From assembly GCA_013298415.1 (NCBI GenBank), contig JAAFHN010000118.1, forward strand, positions 1 to 7,379: DNA of 7,379 nucleotides, in the 5' to 3' direction. The notes under the pieces are model-generated. The model ran no database searches. It was given only the letters and a program-made list of their open reading frames with translations, and had not been told where the DNA came from. The position numbers were made by a program, and so were the translations under genes. This stretch comes from Comamonadaceae bacterium (GTDB lineage: Bacteria; Pseudomonadota; Gammaproteobacteria; Burkholderiales; Burkholderiaceae_C). Positions 1-5,384 of the stretch are shown piece by piece. Every line of letters starts with the position of its first letter. The first letter of the stretch is position 1.

Positions 1-1
1 G

Positions 2-193
2 CATCCGGGAGGCTCAGCTAGGCGAAAAGTGAGTCAAATAGCCTCTGCTATTTGCGAGCTTTTCAACAACGCTGAGCGCCCGGAGGTGGCCCGCGATGGC
101 CGCAAGGGGGTTTTGCAGAGCTTCCTAAACGCGGTGCGGCTGACCTTTTGGGCAGCTATGCACAGGGCCAGCTGCGACCTACCATCAATTTGA
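2..193 (+). CDS. possible 3' end of a truncated or small reading frame, unidentified
   Basis: A reading frame is open from the window edge to a TGA at 191-193. It contains a possible GTG start at 29, which would give a 54-residue product reading VSQIASAICELFNNAERP and ending in LPSI. Codons in its middle part end mostly in G or C, as in real genes of this window, but the two ends do not. I recognise no family and see no strong ribosome binding site. It may be the tail of a gene lying further left, a decayed fragment such as the end of an insertion sequence, or chance. The stretch is listed because nothing else explains it; confidence is low. Confidence 0.2.
   Translation, partial: HPGGSARRKVSQIASAICELFNNAERPEVARDGRKGVLQSFLNAVRLTFWAAMHRASCDLPSI
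35..54. repeat. perfect hairpin, 8-bp arms with a 4-base loop
   Basis: CAAATAGC at 35-42 and GCTATTTG at 47-54 are exact reverse complements around the loop CTCT. The stem has few GC pairs and no run of T follows directly on either strand, so it is not a standard intrinsic terminator. It falls inside the weak reading frame at the window edge. It could be a relic of a mobile-element end or a minor structural element. Confidence 0.5.
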
Positions 194-304
194 CGCCATC
201 GCGTCCACGGGTTCACGCTCGCGCCCAGTCAATCGCGACGACACGCATCGCCATCGAATGAATACGACGCGTCCAATGCGGCGCATGCCGCAAATTATTG
301 CAAC
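194..304 (+). promoter_or_regulatory. upstream region of the three-gene operon, with palindrome and hairpin
   Basis: This gap should hold the promoter of the operon that starts at 305. It contains the perfect 8-bp palindrome GACGCGTC at 266-273. A hairpin follows, with arms TGCGGC (277-282) and GCCGCA (287-292) and loop GCAT, and then the AT-rich stretch AAATTATT at 292-299. I see no convincing -35/-10 pair and no Shine-Dalgarno sequence before the ATG. If the AT-rich stretch served as a -10 element, transcription would begin at or very near the start codon; this is inference. Confidence 0.35.
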
Positions 305-691
305 ATGACAATACATTTCAAATCGGCAACACTTTCAATCGTCACGGCCATCGCGCTCATTGCAATCTCTAGCGATGCAAATGCTCAATTCAAAATGGAC
401 AGCGGCGGAAAGATCAATCGATCAAGTGGAGCAACCGCTGGAAAAATAGCCAGCGATGGCAAAACGGTGAGCGGGCCAGGCGGCGAAACACTGGGCAAGG
501 TCTCGAGCGACGGCAAGAGCATCAGCAACAAAAATGGCGTCACTGTTCTGAAGATTTCCGGATCTACCATCAGCAATGCCAATGGCGCTACGGTGGGCAA
601 CATGAGCGATGTCACGAAAGCCATCAGCGGTGCCCGTCCCGAGCCAGTTTACGTTGCGCTGTGGTGGTTCGTTGTGAAAGGCAATAAATGA
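305..691 (+). CDS. exported beta-repeat protein, resembling 5-fold beta-flower proteins
   Basis: The 128-residue product begins with a signal peptide (residues 1-27, hydrophobic core about 9-21, probable cleavage after ANA before Gln28). The mature part consists of four imperfect repeats of 16-18 residues, at about 36-52, 53-70, 71-86 and 87-102, with the pattern xISxxxGxTxGKISSDG. Such glycine-turn repeats suggest short beta-strands arranged around an axis. A hydrophobic tail follows, PVYVALWWFVV at 114-124. Repeats ending in an aromatic tail match my recollection of small exported 5-fold beta-flower proteins best known from Bacteroidota; no search was possible. There is no cysteine and no catalytic motif, so a binding or structural role in the envelope is inferred. 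ATG 305 is the only start in frame and has no visible Shine-Dalgarno sequence. The stop overlaps the next gene's start. Confidence 0.85.
   Translation: MTIHFKSATLSIVTAIALIAISSDANAQFKMDSGGKINRSSGATAGKIASDGKTVSGPGGETLGKVSSDGKSISNKNGVTVLKISGSTISNANGATVGNMSDVTKAISGARPEPVYVALWWFVVKGNK
676..681 (+). promoter_or_regulatory. ribosome binding site fixing the start at 688
   Basis: GAAAGG ends six bases before the ATG at 688 and lies inside the preceding gene. It supports the overlapping start over any later one. Confidence 0.65.
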
Positions 692-1854
692 TTATCTCAA
701 AAGCTACCGCCAATTTTCTCCTCGGCACAATTTTTCTGGCCACTTTGGGCGCATCTTCGGCACTTGCACAAGATCTCAACTACGCTGGGCCCGCCAAAAT
801 GGAGGTGAGAACCTTCTGGAGGCAAGCGGAAATATTCAAAAACGGCAAAGGCACAGAAACCACGCTGGGAAATATGGAGCGTACGATTGCTGCCATCCAG
901 CAAAAAGACCTCAGTTTCAATATGTCGTCGATGGCGGCAGAAATGACGAACGCAAAGAATATTGTCGCTGGGAAAAATTCAGCACAAGCTTCGAAGAAAC
1001 AAGAATCAGCAGATCAGGCCAAAAGTGGCCATGATGCCATCAATTCTCGGCTGGCAGCTGGCAAATTGTTCGAGTATCTGTTTCAGCAGAGTCTGACCAC
1101 CGGTACATCCGACTCGGCAAAATTGGCCGCAGTCTTGGCAGAGTACAACGCAAAGGCCGCCGAGCTGCTGGCCCTCAATTTTGGTGCCCGCGACCGAAGC
1201 AACACCCATTTTCGACAAGTATTTGCGATTCTCGACTCGCGCGTGACGGGCACTGTCAACGACAAAGGCAGCACGGTAGCAGACAAGGCAGACCAAGACG
1301 ACACTCAAATGCTGGGTGATGCCAGTGAAGAGCGCGTCAAAGTCTTTTTCTACCGCATGCAATTGGTTCAAGCAAGATGGGATGCTGCGCGAAAGCTGTT
1401 CCCGGGTGAAGCCGATTATGAAAAAATGTACCAAGCTAAAACGGCTGAAATAGCAAAATTTGGCAGTGTCGAGGATGTGCAGAAAAACATTCAAAAGAAC
1501 AATATCACCGAAATTCAAAACAGACGCTTGCCCGCACCTGAGGCCAGCGACCCAGCCACAGAACGTTTAATTTTGGATGCATTCAATCGCTATTTGAGTG
1601 ATGAATTGAAAGGCAAAGGCTACAAAGCCGTTCTCAAAGGGAAGGATTGGACCATCATGCGCCACGCCATCACCGGCGTTGTGCTGAGTCGCAAGCGGCA
1701 GGCCGCAGTAGCGTACAAAGGCAACGATGGAAAATGCTATGTTCGCTTTGGCATCATCGCCGAGCAGCAGTTCGTCGGTGGTGTTTTTCAAGGTGCGAGA
1801 GTCGATGATGCGAGATTTGGAGGCGGCGAACTTCCTTGCGAGTTTGCCAAATGA
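688..1854 (+). CDS. exported protein of unknown function with a C-terminal cysteine pair
   Basis: The 388-residue product has a clear signal peptide (cleavage after ALA27, before Gln28). Residues about 50-280 are polar, rich in Ala, Lys, Gln and Asp and probably mostly helical. A distinct C-terminal segment (about 290-388) reads like a small alpha/beta domain, with KDWTIMRHAITGVVLSRK and later QQFVGGVFQGA. The mature protein has exactly two cysteines, Cys350 (GKCYV) and Cys384 (LPCEF), which could form a disulfide in the periplasm. I recognise no family with confidence; the C-terminal segment vaguely recalls uncharacterised exported proteins of Bacteroidota. The ATG at 688 overlaps the upstream stop as ATGA. 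GAAAGG at 676-681 lies six bases before it, a good Shine-Dalgarno sequence, so this start is well supported and translation is probably coupled. Confidence 0.9.
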   Translation: MIISKATANFLLGTIFLATLGASSALAQDLNYAGPAKMEVRTFWRQAEIFKNGKGTETTLGNMERTIAAIQQKDLSFNMSSMAAEMTNAKNIVAGKNSAQASKKQESADQAKSGHDAINSRLAAGKLFEYLFQQSLTTGTSDSAKLAAVLAEYNAKAAELLALNFGARDRSNTHFRQVFAILDSRVTGTVNDKGSTVADKADQDDTQMLGDASEERVKVFFYRMQLVQARWDAARKLFPGEADYEKMYQAKTAEIAKFGSVEDVQKNIQKNNITEIQNRRLPAPEASDPATERLILDAFNRYLSDELKGKGYKAVLKGKDWTIMRHAITGVVLSRKRQAAVAYKGNDGKCYVRFGIIAEQQFVGGVFQGARVDDARFGGGELPCEFAK

Positions 1855-2312
1855 AAAAGACACTCGCTCAAAAAATCAAAATCGGTCTTTATTCCTTTGT
1901 GGGGATTGTGGCTGTGATCATTGCTGCTTTAATGATCAAAGCACGGATGGAGATTTCACACTTGCTCGAAAATGGTGTTCGGGTGAAAGGCGTCATCACA
2001 CAAAAGAGCGAGCAAACATCAACCAGTCGAAAAGGCGTCAAAAGTCGCTATGCATTTGATCTGAATTTGTTTGTGGATACATCCTCGCCGAAAGCCGGCC
2101 AACCCAAGCCGCAAAGCTTCGATGAAAAAATGGATGCCATGTTGGCTGCATCAAAAGCACGCATGCAAAATCAATTTCGCGATGTGTATGCTAAGGTTGC
2201 CATTGGCGTTTCGGGCGATAGCTTCAAAAAGCACTCAATCGGCCAGGTGGTTGATGTGGTGCATCTGAAGGGTGAGCCCGGCACAGCTCGTCTGCTTGAA
2301 GACATTGAGTGA
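1851..2312 (+). CDS. single-pass membrane protein resembling DUF3592
   Basis: The 153-residue product has a basic N-terminus (MKKTLAQKIK), one membrane helix at about 11-29, and a soluble part. The soluble part opens with LLENGVRVKGVITQKSEQ and ends with SIGQVVDVVHLKGEPGTARLLED. A membrane anchor, a 'G..v.G.V' strand and a final 'Gq.V.V.yl...P..arl' segment are typical of DUF3592 proteins, whose function is unknown; the assignment is from memory of that pattern. The helix orientation probably puts the soluble domain outside the inner membrane. I chose ATG 1851, which overlaps the upstream stop (ATGA, as at the previous junction). A TTG at 1836 would add five residues but breaks that arrangement. 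The central part (about 78-105) is Lys/Met/Gln rich and probably helical. It completes a block of three overlapping envelope-protein genes. Confidence 0.82.
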   Translation: MKKTLAQKIKIGLYSFVGIVAVIIAALMIKARMEISHLLENGVRVKGVITQKSEQTSTSRKGVKSRYAFDLNLFVDTSSPKAGQPKPQSFDEKMDAMLAASKARMQNQFRDVYAKVAIGVSGDSFKKHSIGQVVDVVHLKGEPGTARLLEDIE

Positions 2313-2316
2313 TCCT

Positions 2317-2727
2317 GTGCATCCCGCTGGGCGCCTGCGCATTCGGCCGCTCTTTGTGCAGCCTGATCGCCAGCGAAACGCGTTTTTCGACGGCATGGGC
2401 GAGGAGTTCGCGCTACTAGAACTGCGCTGCGGGTGCTGCCAAAGCATGAATGAAGTGCGCGTGCTTGATTTCGTGTGCAGCGCCTGCGACTGGTTCCGCG
2501 GCATGAGCGTTGCCGTGCAGACGCAAGTTCTCGATTTTTTTGACTGCAAGCGCTCGGTTTGGCGGGGACATCCGGTCATCGAGTCTCACGATGAGGGTGA
2601 ACCCTACTTCGGGTTGGTGCCATGCCAGGTGTGCCGAGTGCAAATGTTGCTCTACATCAGCTTTCACGAGCGACAACCCGCCCGCTACGTGGCGCGATTC
2701 CAAGGCGCGGCCGTCCTCGAAACCTGA
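2317..2727 (+). CDS. cysteine-rich, probable zinc-binding small protein
   Basis: From the GTG at 2317 this gives 136 residues. Cysteines are arranged as CGCC (38-41), CSAC (54-57), a lone Cys77 and CQVC (103-106), which suggests a zinc ribbon plus a further CxxC. The end, YISFHERQPARYVARFQGAA, looks like a conserved module. There is no signal peptide or membrane helix, so it is probably cytoplasmic. Third codon positions are strongly G/C, supporting this frame over the antisense frames across it. The start is uncertain. GTG 2317 lies four bases after the preceding stop, with GAG at 2307-2309 as a possible ribosome site. GTG 2272 would overlap the previous gene by 41 bases, and ATG 2395 would give a shorter form. 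I do not recognise the family. It may be co-transcribed with the genes before it, but its composition is closer to the genes on the right. Confidence 0.7.
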   Translation: MHPAGRLRIRPLFVQPDRQRNAFFDGMGEEFALLELRCGCCQSMNEVRVLDFVCSACDWFRGMSVAVQTQVLDFFDCKRSVWRGHPVIESHDEGEPYFGLVPCQVCRVQMLLYISFHERQPARYVARFQGAAVLET

Positions 2728-2767
2728 GCTCTTCGTCTCAAGCTCAACTGCTCACCAGGTGTCAGAT

Positions 2768-2787
2768 GCCTGTCCGTTTGGACAGGC
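2768..2787. repeat. perfect hairpin in the gap before the NarL-type regulator
   Basis: GCCTGTCC at 2768-2775 and GGACAGGC at 2780-2787 are exact reverse complements around the loop GTTT. The stem is strong, but no T-run follows (the next bases are TACCTG). It may stop or stabilise the transcript of the upstream genes, act in the leader of the regulator gene, or serve as an operator. Confidence 0.6.
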
Positions 2788-2791
2788 TACC

Positions 2792-2811
2792 TGCGCGCCG
2801 TTTGACGCGCA
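2792..2811. repeat. second hairpin in the same gap
   Basis: TGCGCG at 2792-2797 pairs exactly with CGCGCA at 2806-2811 around an 8-base loop. It lies four bases after the previous hairpin and ends 19 bases before the regulator start. A possible weak ribosome site, GGA at 2815-2817, follows it. Confidence 0.45.
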
Positions 2812-2830
2812 CCGTGGATAGCATCAACGC

Positions 2831-3448
2831 ATGGCAACCACCCCCGCCCTGCTTATCGTTGACGACCACCCCTTGTTCAGAGACGGTTTGATGCAACTTC
2901 TAGGCCGGCTCTTCGCAGGCATGCGAATCGGCTGCGCGAGCACATCTGCCGAAACCATTGAAGCAGTGCGCGAAGGAGCGTACGACATCGTGTTGGCTGA
3001 CTGGAAGCTCGCCGATGGAAATGGCCTGGAGCTGCTGATGCGCGTAGCCAAGATTGATCCCACGATCGCCCGAGTGCTGTGCTCGGGCGCCGACGACTAC
3101 CACCTCACGAGCCAAGCCCGGGCAGCCGGTTTGATGGGCTTTTTGCCAAAAGCGCTTGCACCGCAAGAAATGGGTCAAGCCCTAGCGCAAATCTTCAGTG
3201 GCCAGCCCTGGTTTCCAACGCCCACCGTGCCCGAGACACGGCTGACCCCACGGCAGCTCAGCATCTTGCAAATGGCCGCAGGCGGGGCCGCCAACAAAGA
3301 AATCGCCCGAGCGTTCGACATCACCGAGCGCACAGTGAAATTTCACCTGGCAGGCATCTTCGAGCGGCTTGGCACCAACAAGCGCACAGAGGCAGTCACA
3401 CGCGCAGTGCATCTGGGTTTGATTGCACTGCCAACGCATAAGCCTTGA
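2831..3448 (+). CDS. NarL/FixJ-family response regulator (REC + LuxR-type HTH)
   Basis: The 205-residue product is full length for the family. A receiver domain (about 5-120) shows the acidic pair Asp11-Asp12, the phosphoacceptor Asp57 in LADWKLADG, Ser85 in LCSGADD and Lys107 in FLPKAL, so phosphorylation chemistry is intact. A LuxR-type helix-turn-helix follows at about 137-198 (LTPRQLSILQMAAGGAANKEIA, then ITERTVKFHLAGIFERL). It should act as a cytoplasmic transcription factor activated by a histidine kinase. No kinase is encoded on its strand in this window; the only kinase nearby belongs to the convergent LytS/LytTR pair, so its partner is unknown. Start ATG 2831 fits the N-terminus expected of a receiver domain, although the ribosome site is weak. 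Two hairpins lie just upstream. The gene ends 69 bases from the stop of the convergent LytTR gene. Confidence 0.94.
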   Translation: MATTPALLIVDDHPLFRDGLMQLLGRLFAGMRIGCASTSAETIEAVREGAYDIVLADWKLADGNGLELLMRVAKIDPTIARVLCSGADDYHLTSQARAAGLMGFLPKALAPQEMGQALAQIFSGQPWFPTPTVPETRLTPRQLSILQMAAGGAANKEIARAFDITERTVKFHLAGIFERLGTNKRTEAVTRAVHLGLIALPTHKP

Positions 3449-3517
3449 GTGTGCTGGGGCTGCAATTTGCGCAGGCACCGCAGATGCATTCCGCCACGGC
3501 CCATGCGCCGACTGAGC
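3449..3517. other. convergent gap between the two response-regulator genes
   Basis: Sixty-nine bases separate the stops of the NarL-type gene (+) and the LytTR gene (-). I see no strong stem followed by a T-run on either strand, so the transcripts may run into each other or end by Rho-dependent termination. Confidence 0.5.
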
Positions 3518-4327
3518 CTACATCGCCACGAACTGAGCCGCATACACCCGACCCACGGGCCAAACCTCGGCGCGGCCTCTTAAGTGCAGCTTCAGCTTGC
3601 CGCTTTCTTCTCGCTCCAGTTTTTTCATGGCCGTAACGCGTACCAACACGCTGCGGTGGATTTGCCAAAACTCGGCCGGATCCAGCCTTGCGCGCAGCTC
3701 ATGCAGCGGCATGCGCAGCAAGTGCTCGGCATCGGCTGTGAGGACGCGCAAGTAGCGGTCGGATGCTTCCACCACGATCACATCGCTCACCGCCACCATG
3801 TGCAAGCTCGTGCCCAAGCCCGCTTGCAGCAGGTGCAATCGCGGCTGCGCGGCGGGCGATGGCACAAGCGCCTGCCGAAGCTGGGCCAGACTTTGTGCCA
3901 CAGCCTGCATCGGGTCGGCAGCGGCAGCCGTTTGCAATGCAAGCCTTGCCCGCAAGCGATCCTTCAGCCGCTGCACACACCGCGCCAAGCGCTCGGGGGC
4001 CACAGGTTTGAGCACGTAGTCGCAGGCCTGGGCATCGAAGGCTTTGAGCGCGTATTCATCGTGCGCGGTGATGAAGACGATCAAAGGAAAATCACCAGCC
4101 GACGGCCACTCATCGGCCAAGGCAAGTGCCGCATCCAGCCCGCTCATGCCGGGCATTCGGATGTCTAGAAAGCACACATCGGGCTGGGTTTGCAAAGCAA
4201 GCGCCAGCGCTTCGTCGCCCGAGGTGGCAAGCGCCGCAATTTCAAGCTCGGGCCAGGCAATGGCCAAGCCGCGCACCAGCGCATCGCGCAGCAGCGGCTC
4301 ATCATCGGCAATCAGGGTGCGCGGCAT
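3518..4327 (-). CDS. LytTR-family response regulator
   Basis: The 269-residue product has a receiver domain (about 1-120) with the acidic pair Asp8-Asp9, phosphoacceptor Asp55 in FLDIRMPGMSG, Thr87 in FITAHDEYA and Lys107 in YVLKPV. An alanine/glutamine-rich linker (about 120-165) follows. The LytTR DNA-binding domain occupies about 170-267, with VIVVEASDRYLRVLTAD, then FWQIHRSVLVRV and a late GRVYAAQF. This matches the AlgR/LytR class, which binds DNA through beta-strands. The start is set at the ATG at 4327, one base after the kinase stop. A longer frame to 4360 would add 11 residues that do not fit a receiver domain and would overlap the kinase gene. GGTGG lies about six bases upstream of this ATG. 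The gene is surely co-transcribed with the kinase and is its likely phosphorylation partner. Confidence 0.95.
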   Translation of the reverse strand: MPRTLIADDEPLLRDALVRGLAIAWPELEIAALATSGDEALALALQTQPDVCFLDIRMPGMSGLDAALALADEWPSAGDFPLIVFITAHDEYALKAFDAQACDYVLKPVAPERLARCVQRLKDRLRARLALQTAAAADPMQAVAQSLAQLRQALVPSPAAQPRLHLLQAGLGTSLHMVAVSDVIVVEASDRYLRVLTADAEHLLRMPLHELRARLDPAEFWQIHRSVLVRVTAMKKLEREESGKLKLHLRGRAEVWPVGRVYAAQFVAM

Positions 4328-4328
4328 G

Positions 4329-5375
4329 TCAAACCACCAAGGGCAAGCAAATTTGCACAAGCGTGCCGCGTCCGGGTGCGGAGCCCAGTTCTAGTCGAGC
4401 GCCCTGGCCTGCCAACGCCACGCGATCACGCGTGCTTTGCAGGCCAAAACCCTCTGATCTCGCATTTGATAACCCCGCGCCCGAATCGCGAACGGTCAAT
4501 TGCAACAGCTCGCCGCTCACACGAGCTGCAACCTGCAATCTGCCGCCTTCGTGCAGCGGCTCCAAGCCATGCTGAATGGCGTTCTCAACCAGAGGCTGCA
4601 ACAGCATCGGGGAGAGTTTTGCCGCAGCGGCTTCTGGCGCGCAGTCAAATTCGGCAGTCAATCGCTGGCCCATCCGCACTGCCATCAAGGCCACGTAATC
4701 CTTCAGCCGCGCAAACTCATCGGCCACGGTGTGCGCGGTGGCGTCGGCGCGGCTTGTGCGCAGCGTGGCGCGCAGCCAATCGTTGAAGCGATCCAGCATG
4801 TGCAGTGCTTTGGGCGGATCGGTTTCGATCAGCGCGCGCAAATTGGCTAGGGTGTTGAACATCATGTGGGGCTCCAACTGGCTGCGCAGCATGGCCAATT
4901 GGGCCTCGGCCGCCAACTGCTGCGCCCGCAGAAGCTCGGCGCGCAAGCGCTCTTGCTTGAGCCGCGCCCCAAACCAGCCAAAGGCCACCGCAATGGAGGC
5001 CACGGCCACCACAAAAAACTCGATGAAAATCGCAGGCCTGCGGCTGGCCAATTCCCAAGTGGAAGTGCCCAAATAAGCATCTCCCACAAAGGTGCCAAAC
5101 ACATAGCCCGCCACCACGCTGCCCACCACCACCGCCAGCGAGCGCCACTTCCAATCAAAAATTTGCGCAAAACTCAAGCCCAACACCCGAGCCGCTCGCT
5201 CCATCAGCAGCCACACACTCAAGCCCGTGGCAAGCGAATACACAAATTGCGCGCTCCATTTCCCATCGGCCCGCCCCAGCGCCAGCACGGCGGCTGACGC
5301 CAGGCAAAAGCAAAGCACCACGCCGCCGCGCTTCCAAAAGGAAAGGGGATCAGGTGTGGCCAAGGCGTTGCTCAC
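4329..5375 (-). CDS. LytS/YehU-type sensor histidine kinase
   Basis: The 348-residue product starts with about four membrane helices (roughly 17-34, 43-58, 80-100 and 115-136) and a short coiled linker (about 138-160). The His_kinase (LytS-type) domain follows, with the phosphoacceptor His170 in QLEPHMMFNTLANLR. This class usually reads QxxPHFLFN, so Met-Met replaces the aromatic/aliphatic pair. The HATPase part carries the N box LLQPLVENAIQHGLEP (Asn265), the G1 motif DSGAGL (297-302) and GFGL at 309-312. There is no large sensor domain, so the stimulus is probably sensed in or near the membrane. The start is a GTG at 5375, nine bases after the hydrolase stop, with GAG-rich sequence just before it. 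It is tightly linked to the LytTR regulator downstream. It autophosphorylates and should pass phosphate to that regulator's Asp55. Confidence 0.95.
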   Translation of the reverse strand: MSNALATPDPLSFWKRGGVVLCFCLASAAVLALGRADGKWSAQFVYSLATGLSVWLLMERAARVLGLSFAQIFDWKWRSLAVVVGSVVAGYVFGTFVGDAYLGTSTWELASRRPAIFIEFFVVAVASIAVAFGWFGARLKQERLRAELLRAQQLAAEAQLAMLRSQLEPHMMFNTLANLRALIETDPPKALHMLDRFNDWLRATLRTSRADATAHTVADEFARLKDYVALMAVRMGQRLTAEFDCAPEAAAAKLSPMLLQPLVENAIQHGLEPLHEGGRLQVAARVSGELLQLTVRDSGAGLSNARSEGFGLQSTRDRVALAGQGARLELGSAPGRGTLVQICLPLVV

Positions 5376-5384
5376 AGGTCTTGC

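Noticed and set aside
34..216. - strand frame of 60 codons near the left edge
   Set aside because: It has no ribosome site and no recognisable motif, and the + frame through the same bases has at least as good codon use; it is too weak to call.
1006..1518. - strand frame of 170 codons inside the 388-residue gene
   Set aside because: The + frame has a signal peptide, a good ribosome site and overlaps on both sides; the antisense frame has none.
2416..2703. - strand frame of 95 codons over the cysteine-rich gene
   Set aside because: The + frame keeps paired cysteines and G/C third positions; the antisense product shows no motif.
2768..2787. Intrinsic terminator at the strong hairpin
   Set aside because: No T-run follows on either strand, so it is reported as a hairpin only.
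3584..4168. + strand frame of 194 codons over the LytTR gene
   Set aside because: It is rich in His, Gln and Arg with no domain, and antisense to a clear receiver/LytTR protein.
4190..4786. + strand frame of 198 codons over the kinase/regulator junction
   Set aside because: It is rich in Arg, Ala, Pro and Ser, as expected of an antisense shadow, and crosses two well-identified genes.
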